This document shows positions 35,085-48,100 of a DNA stretch of 64,000 nt, one piece after another (position 1 is the stretch's first letter; each line of letters begins with the position of its first letter). The notes beneath the pieces were generated by a model. It was not told the origin of the DNA. It was given only the letters and a program-made list of their open reading frames with translations, and ran no database searches. The position numbers were made by a program, and so were the translations under genes. Source of the stretch: Ziziphus jujuba (taxonomy: Eukaryota; Streptophyta; Magnoliopsida; Rosales; Rhamnaceae); the NCBI RefSeq assembly GCF_031755915.1, contig NC_083390.1:20817501-20881500 (forward strand), read 5' to 3'.

Positions 35085-38000
35085 GTTACTGTCAGGACCC
35101 GTCCAAAATTCCTCATCGGAACCCTAGACAAGCCCTGATCCCAGGGAAACCCTACCGGACCCTCCAATGGAAAATCCAGCAGAACCTCCCCTAAGGGATC
35201 GACTTACCACAAATTCCTGCACTGAAAACACACTTCTATAACGTCCCCTTATTCCTCCCACAATACTACAAGTTGATTCTACAAATTTCAGCACTTCAAA
35301 ATAAATAACAGTAATCCAATGCATAATAAATACATAAGTGTCCCATACAGTATACAGAGCTTCATGAAGTACTGCTAAGTATAGAATACAAGAGTGAAAG
35401 AAGTATTACAACTGCAATAAAAGAAGAACAGGATACTTCACGAACTAAGACAGCGATGAAGATCAAGTCCGCTCCGGATGAACATCGACAACCTGGTACC
35501 TAGAGGAACGAAATTTGAAAATATGAGATGCTAATCATCTCAGTGAGTGACCCTATCTACTATACAATATAATACCACGGTAATAAAGTAGATAAATAAT
35601 AATTAATTGGAAATAATAATTTCTCTCAAAACCCTTACAATTCTCTCGGTTGGAAAAGTTCCCCTTTTAAAACCTTTTCACAAAACCCTTTGTTCGTATT
35701 CCCCAAAAACCAAGACATCAAATAAATACCAGAAACAGTAATAATTATATTTTTAATTCCGATACAATTTTAAAATATTTATTTTAAAATCACAGTTCTG
35801 AAAATCACTTGATGCACCCACTATATACCAGTGGCGCCAACAGTACCCAGCGTCCCAAGGTACCGCCAGATAGGAGGTTATAAAAAGAAACCGGCATATG
35901 GTTGCCTGGCGTCCCACTGCGCCGCTGCTAACTGGTATCCCGGCCATGGAGGGGCGGCCTACCCTCATCCGATGGCAACCACAGGACAACCTCATAATAT
36001 CACCTGCGCGCTACTCACACCCACCTGCGCGCTAATCACATCCGTGTGCACACTAACCATATCACATATAACAGAACACCAGTACGTGCACGGTGTATCT
36101 AAAAATCATAAAATCCACATATTTAATTTATATCAAAATCTCAAATTTTCCATAAATATAACGGGTTTATTCTATTCAATTGAACCCGGAAATTCTCCAC
36201 AATTTCTTTATAATCAACATCATAAATTCCATGAAAATTCAACTCCACCAACTCCCAAATCCACCAATTTGAATATTCCAATTTTTCCAATAGCATAAAT
36301 AATTCTTGAAATATAATAATTAAATCACATAATATCCCATGGGCATACTTTATAAAAATTGAAGTCACCAATATAAACAAATATTTTCCTTGAAATATTT
36401 AAAAATCAAATCATGCCCAATTTAATGTTAAAACCACAAGAATTTCAAATTCTCAAGACCATAAAATAATTTTCACATGGCATAAATTTATATAATGCAT
36501 ATTTTCTTTAATCAAAATAAATTCACCAATAATTCCATAATAAATCAATTAAATATTTGGCACATAGAATTTAAATTCCAAATATTCAAATCACACATAA
36601 TAATCACAAATTTAATTCCCGAAATTAATTTGAAGGTGGATCACTCACCTTAAGCACGTATCTCAATCAAGATCCTCCGTAGGATCGACTCCGCTACTCG
36701 CACGTGCACCTAAAACATCTACAATACACCAAACCACAAATATTAATATTTTAATCGGGTAACTCCCAAATGGGTACCCGGGGAGCAACCACTAAATGAT
36801 ATCTAAAATTTACGAGTTATATACCGAATCAAAGCTCGAGTGATGAGCATCACGGATTCGGTCTTAATTTCCGGTGATTGGACCCGAGGTGGTCGGAATC
36901 TCGCCGGAAAGCTTTCGGGTTTCGACTTCGCAATTCTTCCAAACAGTCATGAATGGGCAGAAAAGGATGCCGGATTAGGTTTCAGGAGGTCGAACACAGT
37001 CGGGAGGGATCGACGGTGTAACTGGGTACTCGCCGGAACAGTAACTTCCGGCGAGCCGCCGCGGTCACCGGCAACCGTCGCTGGCGGTGGCGCGTGCGGT
37101 GGCCGTTGGCTGAGATTTTTTGCAGATTTGTAGATCGAGGGGAGAGGAATCCAACGGGACTGGCGGTGAGGCAAATGGAGGCTGGACGGCGGAGAAATCA
37201 GGGTTTGAAGAATTTCGGCCCCTCGCCGGAAAAAGCTCCGATCCCGGCGCGTCGGAGGTCCGATGGCCGTGAAATTTGGTGGGCTGGCCGGAAATGAGGA
37301 GGTGGTGAGGGGTGGCTGGCAGGTGTGGCCAGAAAACTGCCGAAAAGGGGTCAAACGGCGGTGGCCAGCGGTGGAGGGAAAAATCGCCGCCGAACTTCTG
37401 CGCCTCGATCTGGGCGCGTCTGGCAGCCGACAGCCGTGAAAATTGGAGGTTAGGATCGCGGGGAACTGGGCTTCGCCGGTGGCCGGCGCGTGTAGCCCTT
37501 CGGTCGCCGGACGGTGGCCAACCAGTGGTGGCCGGTCGTTTCTCTCTCTCCCTCTCTCTCTCCTCTCTCCCTTTCTCTCTCTTCCCCTAGATTTTTGTCA
37601 AATAAAAGCCACAGTGGTGACACTGTTCATCCACGTGGACCAATCAGGTGACGACACGTGGCATTTCACTGTTCATCAACTCAAAAATATTAAAATATTA
37701 TGGTATCTGGCAAACTTCACGCGTCCATAACTTTTTAACCGGATGTCCGTTTTAAGCATGCCGCTAGTCTGTGAACTCATCTCGAAGAGCACTTCACAAC
37801 CATGCATGAGTCAAAGCTCATTTCCCCATAAATAAAAAGTCAACTCCGGCACCCCTTGGACAGTTTGGACCTCAACTTGTTTTGCTCATAACTTTCAAAC
37901 CGTAGCTCCGTTTTCAACATGCTACTAGTCTACGAACTCGTGCCAACGTGTACTTCGTAACGGTACCTCAGTCAACCTAGGATTCCAACCAAACAAAAAG

Positions 38001-38107
38001 TCAACTTTTGACCCTCTTCGGTGAACGGTCAAAGTCAACGGTCAACAGTTAACCTCGGTCAACGTGCAAAAATTCCGACATGGTTCGGGACGGGGTGTTA
38101 CAATTAC
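35085..38107 (-). mobile_element. Solo LTR of the Tekay-type family (LTR copy 1)
   Basis: The LTR is 35090-38102 (3013 bp). On the plus strand it reads TGTCAGGACCCGTCC ... GGGACGGGGTGTTACA, i.e. minus-oriented TGTAACACCCCG ... GGGTCCTGACA. No internal region adjoins it on either side. The flanking 5-mers are GTTAC (35085-35089) and ATTAC (38103-38107), one mismatch, consistent with an aged target duplication. It is clearly diverged from the copies at 51302 and 59248. Frames inside (for example 36840-37730) are LTR sequence, not genes. Confidence 0.85.
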
Positions 38108-38139
38108 GAATAGGACTATTATACGTATCACCTTGTTGG

Positions 38140-40969
38140 GATGTTGTAACACCCCGTCCTAAAGTACAACGGAAATTTTTCAACTTTGACCGAGGTTGAC
38201 CGTTGACCGTTAACCGAAGGGGACAAAAGTTGACTTTTTGACTCAGATGGAATTCTAGGTTGACTGAGGTACCATTACAAAGTACACGTTGAAAACGGAG
38301 CTACGGTTTGAAAGATATGAGCAAAACAAGTTGAGGTCCAAACTGTCCAAGGGATGCCGGAGTTGACTTTTTATTTATGCAAAGTTGAGTTTTGACTCAT
38401 GCATGGTTGTGAATTACTCGTCGATACAAGTCCGTAGACTAGCGGCACGTCCGATTTGGACATGTGGGTTGAAAGTTATGGACTTGTAGAGTTTTTCAAA
38501 TATTGTATTATTTTAATATTATTTTTAAACATGTAACAATGTGCCACGTGTGACTAAATAAATATGACCATGTGTCACTATGTTGATATGCCACATGTCA
38601 ACCATGCTTAATATAATATTATTTTTTTATTATTTTATATAATGATATTATTTAATTATTTTTAATTTATTTTCTTTTTCTTTCTTTTTCTTTTCTTTTT
38701 TCTTTTTTTCTTTTCCCCCATTTGGGAAAACACCAGCCCCCCCGCCCTCGAGCCTTCTTCTTTCTTCTTCTTCTTCCTCCTCCTTCTTCCTTTCCTTTCC
38801 TTCTTCCTCTCGGGTCCTCGCCGTTTCTTCGTTTCCGGCCACCACCTTGTTACACGCGCTGGCTAGAGAGGAGCAGGGGACGGAGGCAAGCTCGGCTACA
38901 AAATTTCATGGCCACCAGTCGCCGGACGGGCCCAGATTGGGCCGGAGAAGCCGCCGGCAGGAAATTTTCTCTCTCCTCTTTTCTTGTGTTTTCCGGCCAA
39001 TCCAGCTTGACCCATACCTCTATCCCATCATTTTCGACCCCTCTAAGTCCATTTCCGAGGTTAGATTGCCCAAAATCCCCACCATTTGAGAGATTCCTCA
39101 AGTTTAAACTAAGCCGAAGCTTTCCGGCCAAATTTCGGCCACCGCCGGTTGAAGAGCTCAATGGAGGTCGGTAATGTGATCCTCATCTCACAAGCTTTCC
39201 ATAGACATATAATTTGTCAATTTTGGTTAACGTTTGTGTTTAACCCCCTGGTACCGGGTATTATTTATCCGAATAAAATATTAATTTATTTGACTGTGTG
39301 TGAATCGTTGTTCTAGGAGCACGTGTGCGTTGTGGAATCGATCCTATGGAGGATCTTGGATTAATTGCGTGCTCCAGGTGAGTGATCCACCTTTAAAAAT
39401 ATTTTGGGTATTTAAGTATATTTAATTGGTGTTTAATTGATATTTGGAATTATGCTCATGTGGTGCAATTTAATTATAATTATGAAAAAATATTATTTTA
39501 TAAATGCGTATATGTTTGTTGGTGCTAAACGTAAATTTTGGGTTATTCAGAAACCCCGATTTTTATTATGGTGATTTAATTTTATTTATTACACATGAGC
39601 AAAGTATTTTCATTAATTAAATCGTATGTGGTTTTAATATTATTTTTGGGCATATTTGGTTTAACTATTTTAAGGAAATTATTTGTTTAAATTGATGGTT
39701 TAAATTTTATAATTATGCCCGTGGAATATTATTTGTTGGACCTCGTGTTGCGAGAAAAATTATTTTTATATTGTTATCGATGGTTTCGTACCGGGTATGT
39801 TAAAGGAAAATGTGGGATGGTGAAATTGAAAACTGATATATTTTCCATGGTGATTTTTGGAAAATCGGTACGGTAATAATTAATTTAATAATTATTTTAG
39901 ACGCATTCATACAATATTGGTGTTACGGTGTATATGTGGTTAGCGCGCAAGTTATTATGTCTCCTGTGAGTTGCCATTAGACCGAGGGTAGGTAAGTCTT
40001 ATATATTGCGCATCAGCCGCCCCCCTCCTTAGCCGGGATGACAGTTTCAGCAGCGGTACTGTCGGGACGCCGAAATGCTGTATGCAAGTTTCTCTTTTTA
40101 ACCCCCCGCCAGTCGGTGTTCGGGACGCTGGATATCGGAGGGCATCACTGGTATATGGTGTGGTGCGTCAAGTATAAATTTTTGGATGGAAATTTCAAAC
40201 CCCAAAGTGTTCAAAAAATTATTTATTATATCTTATTACATTTTATTTATATTTGGGGTATTTATCTATTGTTTATTAAATTGATTGATCTCTTGGTTTT
40301 TGCGAAGTACGAATATCGAGTTTTGTGAAAATGTTTTAAAAGGGGAACATTTCCAATGGAGTGAATAGTGAGGGTTTTGAGGGAAAATATTACTTCAATT
40401 GTTATTATTATTTATTTATTTAATTGTTGGTATTAATTAAATTCCTTTATTTGTTATATTAATAATATTAAAAGTGTTCAGTAGATAGGATCATTCACTG
40501 AGATGATTAACATCTCACGTTTTTAAATTCCGTTCCCCTAGGTCCAGGTTGGGAGACGTTGATCGTCCGGGGCGAGCCTGACGTCTCAGTTCATTGCCGA
40601 AAGTCCAAGAAATATTTCTTCCCTTTTTCCTCTCCATCTTGTATTACTTCTTTATCTGTTATTGTATTAATTCCATATTTATTTGTAAAATGCTCTATAT
40701 ACTGTATTGGACGTATTTTATTAAATACTGCATTGATTCCCTGTTATTCTTTTGGAGTACTGTAAGTTTGTGGAATCAACTTGTAGTAATGTGGGAGGAA
40801 TATGGGGATGTTTTTAGAAGTGTGTTTTCAGTGCAAGAAAATTTTGGTTAGTCATACCCTTAGGAGAGGTGCTGCCGGATTTTCCGTTGGAAGGTTCGGT
40901 GGTATTTCCCTGGGATCAGGGCTTGTGTAGGGTTCCGGTGAGGAATTTTGGACGGGTCCTGACAGATGT
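38140..40969 (+). mobile_element. Solo LTR of the Tekay-type family (LTR copy 2), with perfect 5-bp target duplication
   Basis: The LTR is 38145-40964 (2820 bp), starting TGTAACACCCCGTCC and ending GGACGGGTCCTGACA. GATGT flanks it at 38140-38144 and 40965-40969. It is opposite in orientation to copy 1 and only 37 bp from it. Excising both and one target copy each rejoins a short ordinary sequence. It is divergent from the other LTR copies in the interior (e.g. C/T-rich stretch 38650-38800), so it is a different subfamily. Confidence 0.9.
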
Positions 40970-43440
40970 GCTTTGTAGTATTAAATTAAAATTTTCTAAA
41001 TTATTGTTGGAAGGCTATATTATAGTTGCATTACTTTTTGCATTAATTTTTCCAATAGTTCGTTATATATATATATATATATATATATAAAATCGATTTG
41101 CCAGCCGTAATCTCAGGTGGCAAGTTTGATTAAATAATAGCTTGATAAGAAAAACTATTTGTCTTAAATTAGTGTATAAAACCAACCAAAGTTGAACAAA
41201 ACAACATTGAAACAAATATTTGAAGCAAATATACATATATATATATATATATATACACATTGAAACAAATAATGTTTCAAAACAAACGAGTAATGAAACG
41301 TATAAATTGAGTAAGAACCCAGTCATGTCACCACATCATCTTCATGATCATCAAGGGCAGCGCAAGGCTCTTGATGGATATAGATTTTAAAAGATAAATA
41401 AATAAATAAGGATTCCATATAAGTTGATTAAACAAAAATATATTAGCAATAAATCATAAACAAATAACTAGGACAGTATAGAGAATTTCCCATAAAAAAA
41501 AAAATAGCACAATATAGAGTAGAAGTGACCAGAAATTGGGGTATCCTATAAATCTTTCTCAAGATGCGGAGTGGCCAAATATTTTCAACACAATAAAGAC
41601 ATTAATGCAAAAGTGAACAATTGTTCTAGGGCTTAATTTCCTTCATGCTTTATTTTGGAGCTATGTCATTTCAAACTTATAACAGTTTAAAGAAATAAAA
41701 GAAATATGTACGCTAATCTTAGACGATCATATTGATTATTGAAGAACAAAAAATAATCTATAAAAGTCCGATTGCCTTAATGGTTAAAGGACTTTTAAAA
41801 TTAAATTTTCAACTAAGAACAATACATTAATTGAAGTAAATTCTAAAAGAATAAACTAGATAATCTAATGTTTTATAGTTGTAGTAAAATGTGTAGAGAT
41901 GCCTTTTCAAAACCAATGGAGCTTCAATTTATATATGTAGAGAATTTTGAATTGTTTCACACGCTTCCGATGTAGGACTTTTCTCAAAACGAACTTCAAA
42001 ATCATAATTTATATTTGTGCAAGTTTTGTCTCTCTATCATCTCCAATCAATGTGGGACTAATGTTATTTAATTGATTTCCCAAAAATAATATTTCAATGA
42101 AATAAAAATATTAATTTGGAAAATTAATATTATGGTCCAAACATAAATATATACAAATTCAAGGCTTCCATTCAAACACAAAATAATCGGAGGAGTACAA
42201 ATAATTTGTCATTACCAAAGTGAAAGATTATTCGTCTTAATTTTCTTAAGGCTATCTTTCCCAGTTGCTGCTTAGGAAAGCGAAAATTGTAGACCCAGAC
42301 CTTAAAGATTAACACTTGCTTTTGGACCGCCACTCTTTTACCTCGATTTGGTAGAAAATTCCCTTTCTCAAGTTATAATAAAATATATTTATATGCTTAA
42401 TTTAGTTTTTTCTTTTTATGCTGAAAAAGTGAAAAAGTCTATTAATTAGTCCTCCATTCCATGCATTCTAAGTAATCTTTAATAAATATTTTGTAAGGTT
42501 GATATATTTTATTTTATCATCGCATTTTATAAGATTATACATAATTATAAATGAATGAATTTCTATAATATATATTTAACGAAAATATATCTTTAATGAA
42601 AATAGTAAGAGGTAACATGGCACATCCATCCTTTATAAGGAAGTTTTCTATGATGAGGTATTACTGATTCCTTTTTTTTCTTTTTTTGGATGTGGTATTA
42701 TGTTGAAAGAGTCTAGTTTTGCAACCCAAAAAAAAAAAAAAAAAGGCTACAATAGCTACAATAGTCATGCATTGGACGTCTATCCCTAAAAAAAAAATAA
42801 TAATAATAATAATCACGTGCACCACGTGGAAGCATTCTTTCCTTCGGACAAAATCTTTACCTTCAATTTCGGTTTCAACAACATATTGATATGGAAATCA
42901 ATGATTATGTAATATAGACGTGTTTTCCACGTATGATTAATTGTATTGTGCTGTATCCCATTTATTATTTAGTTAAGTACAATACAAAAACTTAGTTTAG
43001 ATTGAATAAAAGCATAATATAATATAATATTCTATTTATTTTTTAATGGTGAAAATAATGTAATATATAATGTTGACATAGAAGAGAGAGTCCCAAAATT
43101 TGGTTGTATATATATATATATATATATATATTTGCGGATTAATGCCAACCAAAAATCAGGCTTACAACTTTGGGTAAATCTAACGTAAGACCGGGCTAAA
43201 TTTGACATAGTCAGTTTACTCATGACTAATATGATTCGGCCAGTCCTATCAAATTGGGTCATAGTTTTTTATATTGAATAAACAGTAATTTTATAATGTA
43301 AATGTTGTTTTAATGTGTGGACACGCAACGGTTTAAAAAACTATGGTCAATATTTTTTATATGTTTGCACGTTAAAGTCATCCATGTATTTTCACTGTAG
43401 AATTTCTATATTGATTAAAAGCATAATATATTATAATATA
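40970..43440. repeat. Displaced 5' flank of SABATH copy D (homologous to 26365-27760)
   Basis: No gene. The order of landmarks matches the upstream region of copy C: GATAAGAAAAACT, ACCAACCAAAGTTGAA, AATTTCCTT-ATGCTTTATT, GGACCGCC-TCTTTTA, GGATGTGGTATTAT, TTTTCC-CGTATGATTAA, AATAATGTAATATA-ATGTTGA, and a GGGCTAAATTTGA motif at the end. It is therefore the continuation of copy D's upstream region, pushed ~10 kb away by the LINE and two LTR insertions. Confidence 0.7.
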
Positions 43441-43514
43441 TAATGTTGAGTTATAATAAAAAAATCGGGCCTTTGACTTTGGGTGAATATAAAGTTAGGC
43501 CAGTTGGCTTAGAA

Positions 43515-43770
43515 GCTAGAATCTTGCTACTAATTCAAATCTCCATGAATGTTAAAAAATGGAAATTAGGAGCAACTGACATTTTATATATTTATTTATT
43601 AATTTTTTTGATCTACAGAAAGAACTGGGTTTGATGGATCTATTTGGGGATAACAAGGGTGAGTGGGCCAGTGAGACTACGTACATCTCTAATAGGCTGG
43701 GCTCTAATAATGGGGGCCTTAAGTTGACTTGGACTTTCTACCTTTTGGGAGTTGACTTTGCCATGGTTTT
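43515..43770. repeat. Block homologous to 19895-20190 in intron 1 of SABATH copy B
   Basis: Shares GAGTGGGCCAGTG, ACATCTCTAATAGGCTGGG-like, TCTAATAATGGG, GTTGACTTGGACTTTC and GCCATGG in the same order. Apparent open frames here (43631-44002) follow from low stop density and have no family resemblance. I treat the block as duplicated flank DNA. Confidence 0.6.
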
Positions 43771-44160
43771 AATTAGGGGAATTTGGCCCAATATCCCTGT
43801 AGGATCAAGCTTTATGAATTTTACCTCTTCAATTCATTTCTTTTTTGATCTACCCTTTAATATCCCTTATAACCCTCAAACAAAAAACAATTATTTACAT
43901 ATCCTTTTATTTTTAAAACCAAACAAAAACAAACGGCTTTATACACGAACACACAAATACAAACAACCAAACCGAAGCTGTCGTGGAAAAGGCAAATATT
44001 AGGATCTCATCTCAGCACAGGGAATAAGGTAATTGGTTGAATCTCTTTCTTTATTTGTTGCCGTGGGACCGGTGTTGGTTGTTTTTGTGTGGATTTGGCT
44101 TTATGTTTATTTCTTTCGTTGCCGTGGAGTGGGTTTTTATTTATAATTTTTGTGTTTATA

Positions 44161-44458
44161 TTTTTTGAAGATTTATGATAGATTTATATTGGGAATTAGT
44201 AGGAAATGAAGAGAGGAAAAAAAGGGACCGGTTTGGCCTTGATCAGTGGCCGGAGGTGGAAGAAATAGGCCGGTGAACAATCGGGTCGGTAGTGGTTTAG
44301 GTGGGTTTATTTTTTGAAGATTTAGGATAGATTGATATTGGGAATTAGTAGGAAATGAAGAGAGGAAAAAAAATGGGACCGGTTTGGCCTTGATCGGTGG
44401 CCGGAGGTGGAAGAAATAAACGGGTCAAGAATCGGGTCGTGCTGGTTTAGGCGGGTTC
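44161..44458 (+). repeat. 149-bp tandem duplication
   Basis: Two units, starting at 44161 and 44310: TTTTTTGAAGATTTA, GATTGATATTGGGAATTAGT, GGAAATGAAGAGAGGAAAA, GGGACCGGTTTGGCCTTGAT and GTGGCCGGAGGTGGAAGAAA, then a GGGTCGG/GGTTTAGG segment. The few base changes suggest a fairly recent duplication. No coding role is visible. Confidence 0.85.
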
Positions 44459-44492
44459 GGGTCGACCCGGACAAGGGTTGAAGATGGATTGA

Positions 44493-44536
44493 ACGACATG
44501 TCGTCTGGGATGGACGACACCCAGACGACACGTCGT
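44493..44536 (+). repeat. Strong hairpin (17-bp stem, 10-nt loop) followed by poly-T
   Basis: ACGACATGTCGTCTGGG (44493-44509) pairs with CCCAGACGACACGTCGT (44520-44536) with one mismatch. The loop is ATGGACGACA. A run of about 20 T follows directly. Each arm also contains its own ACGACATGTCGT-type palindrome. The origin is unknown: it could be the end of a small foldback element. Confidence 0.75.
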
Positions 44537-44617
44537 TTTTTTTTTTTTTTTTTTAATTTTTATAAAAAATGCTTTTTTTTGGGTATAGATATATATATAG
44601 AATTGAAGATAAGAGAA

Positions 44618-44650
<33 letters not shown>

Positions 44651-44717
44651 TTAATTAGAGAAAAAATGAGAGAAATACTTTATGATTATTTTTTTTGGGT
44701 ATTTTTTGGGAAAGAAT

Positions 44718-44749
<32 letters not shown>

Positions 44750-45131
44750 TTAATAGTAATTCATAAAGGAATGTAATACCGTCAAGAATTCCCTATTATA
44801 TTTTTTTCCTTGTATTCATATACAAAATAATGAAATATATTATGAATTTTGGGTCACAAATATGTATGAAAACTAGGGTGGCGTTTATTTGATCCAAAAA
44901 GCATAAAAGCATCCTGTCTAGATAAAGGTAATATGTTTTAACGGTTGTTGACTAAGACCAAAAGGACCCTTACAAGCAGCAACATCAACATACCCATCCT
45001 TAGGAAGAGAGCGTATGAAATTGAGGATTGCGGATATTTATACATGTATGTATACATAGTTGACAATGTTGTTAAAGGTAGATAAAAGTTTATTAATGTT
45101 GTCAATGTACATTTGTAGGTTGTACTTTATA
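44537..45131. other. Simple repeats and left part of the Mutator-like element
   Basis: (GA)n tracts at about 44618-44648 and 44719-44745 are flanked by the repeated words GAGAGAAATTAAT and AATGAGAGAAA. The left end of the Mutator-like element should lie in or before this stretch. I could not identify a terminal repeat or target duplication, so the border is open. Confidence 0.4.
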
Positions 45132-48100
45132 ATGGCACCAAAGAGGAACTTGCGACGTCAACCGAAGAAGGGAGTTAAGAAGGTGGAAAGTAAGAGACGC
45201 GGTGGTAGCACAGCAACAGCACCCGACTCTAAGCGTCAACGTACTACTAGGAAGAAATCCAAATCTGAGACGGAAAGCACCAAACTTCGAGGGCACGTTC
45301 CACTTTCCTCTCCCCCATCTGATACGGTAAGTTTTATATTCATTTAGGTTGTTTTGTGCGGTAAATGATAAGACATGTGACAGTATTTATTCATGAATGT
45401 GAAAACTGAAGAAAAAGTTCACCCGATGGCCATCGGTAATTGCCGATAGGCCATCGGGCTTTTTTTTTAGTTCATTGTAGGTTGATTACCGATGGTTTCA
45501 TCGGTAATTTCCCGACAGTTCAAAAATGTGAACCCATATGTCTTAAGATTTAGTTGGAAATTATTATTATCAAGTTAGGGTGGAAAAATAGGGTATGATT
45601 AAATCGTTGATGTCAGTTCCATTTATGTAATTCATATTGCAGCCCATCGATGCTCCAAAGGAACGGATGTTGCAGGATGCCGATATAAATAAAGGTAGGG
45701 CACATTCATTCGGGAATCCAATAGGGGCGAACAAAGTAATTACAAGTGTCCTCACAAGTGAGCAGCTCGAAAAGTATAGACAAACATGTTTTGGACACTT
45801 ACTTGACATGAAGAACCTCCGGTTCTCTGGTCAGTTAGTGCATCACCTGCTTTGCAGACAAGTTGAGTCCAACAATCCAGAAGTACTGGAGTTTAACTTC
45901 GGCGGATCTGCAGTGCGGTTTACGAAGTGGGAATTCGCACTCATTAGTGGGTTAAAGTTTTGTAGGTACCCTTCGATGTATGATTTGCAAATTTCCAAAG
46001 GAAATGAGCTGCGCACGAGGTTGCTAGATGACGGGAGTGACTTGAAACCGCCCGAACTGGAACGACTATTCAAGGATACACTTTTTGTGGATGATTGAGA
46101 TGCTGTTAGAATTGCGTTACTATATTTCTTAGTTCATGGTGTACTCGGAATGGATCCGAAGGTTCAAATAAAAAAAAAATTCATTGATTTGGTTGCTGAT
46201 CTCGACGTATTTAATTCCTACCCTTGGGGCATTCTGAGCTACAAGGAGACGATCAACTCATTCCACAATGCATTCCAGCTACGAGGACGAGGACGTGCAG
46301 TAAAGAATATATCACAGTATTATGACCTAAAAGGTTTTCCATTGGTGTTTCAGGTACGGTAATATATTTAATACATGTAGCGTTTACTTAAAATTTATAT
46401 TTAATAACCTATAATTTGTATTTTGTAGGTGTGGGGGTTTGAAGCAATCCCTGATTTTGGTAACCAATTTGCCGACCGGTTGGAAACCCGTTGTCCGAGG
46501 ATCCTTGGATGGCATACTCCAAGGCAACCGAACCATTTTGCTGTCCATAATTGGTTCTCCTCCAATAGCAGTGTAAGGCAAATTTTGTTTAGACTACATG
46601 GTACGACTACATTCAAGTTACATTACCATAGTCAGTTTCCAAATTTACTTTTTTTTCCTTTCTTCATTGCATGTAGTATGTTGTGCACTGGACGTTAGAT
46701 GCTACCGATGAGGAGAAGACTATGGATTACTGGCGAACAATAGCAGTTGACATACATGAAGTTCGCTACACGTCACCTCCAATTGTAGCACCAATAGTTG
46801 GCGCTAAAGATGTTAGAGCTAAAGATGCGTCCAAAGCTGGGGAGCATTCTAGTGGCCCTCCAGATTCTAATTTCAGGGTATGCAATTGTTACTTGCACGC
46901 AAATTTGTATTTCATATGTTGTACTAATATATGTTGACTTATGTTTTGGATTTTGATAATGATTAGCTTGCTTGCTTGGAGGCAAAAGTTGATGAATTAA
47001 ATAAAGAGATGGCAGCGTTAAGGAAGATGCTTAGTTCTGTTATTGACCAACAAAAGCATCAGGTATCATTTAGACAACTTAGTATACTTTACTTTAGTGC
47101 TTCAGCATTATTAAATTACATATTGTAATTCAGCAATTATTTGTTGTTAGAGTTTGGGAACTGCAAAAATAATCATTGTGTTTTGCAGGCCGAGCATCAT
47201 ATGCATAGCCATTCACCGTCATCTTCGGTTAGACCATCATCCCCTGTGGCACCGTCTGTTGGAGAGCAAGCTGAAGAATTTGATGCACCCATAGACGGTT
47301 CCAATGGTAGGAAGGAGGATGATGATTGTAATACACCGGTTGAGCCTATCGTACCTGGAGGACCCTATGTGGAGGATTCCTGGGCTTTGGTGCCATATCG
47401 GCCTTTACATTTCGGGTGGGATATCGGTGCTTCAGCTGACAGTCCACATCATGACCAATCAGCTGAGATTGAGGTGGAAGATCGGAAGCATAACGTTGGT
47501 GATACAAGCCGATTCGGTCGAGTTTACCACCAGTCACATCGCGTCATCTCTCCTTACACCGACCCGTGTAAAAAGAAGGTCAAATTTAATCTTACTCGAC
47601 CTATTGATGCATCAAAGGAGAGGGCGTTCGATGAGTGGTATAGGGTGGCACCGAAGGAAGCAACCGTGTGTACATCTTATATGACGGTGGGAAAGGAATT
47701 TTTTGCTGAGCTACTGACCGATGAAGGATGGTTGAATTCCGATGTAAGTTATATGTTTTATGTTCATGCAAAATCATTGTGGTCCTATGTTTGGAATGAT
47801 GTTTTATTTATCACCTCGCACTTGTTACTTATTTCCTTTAATGTGGTTTTGCAGCATATTGACACTATTTTGTATTTCATACGAAAAAGACGGTTTGATA
47901 ATGAGAAGATGTTCACCAACACCTGTGCCATATTAGACGTGTTATTTTGGGTAAGATGATGGGATGCTACTGCATTGCTTAATGTTATATTGATGATATT
48001 TTATATTGTATATATTTCATTATTTGGCAGTCATCCATCAAAGGGCGTTATCCCATATGGAGCGCATCTCGTAACACATATTCATGTGATGCGACCCTTT

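Noticed and set aside
36840..37730. Several overlapping frames on both strands with Arg/Gly/Pro-rich products
   Set aside because: They lie inside solo Tekay LTR copy 1, recur in the same relative place in copies 3 and 4, and reflect a GC-rich LTR segment with few stops, not genes.
43631..44002. 123-codon plus-strand frame MMDLFGDNKGEWASE...
   Set aside because: The region is homologous to non-coding intron sequence of SABATH copy B (19895-20190) where the frame is not kept.
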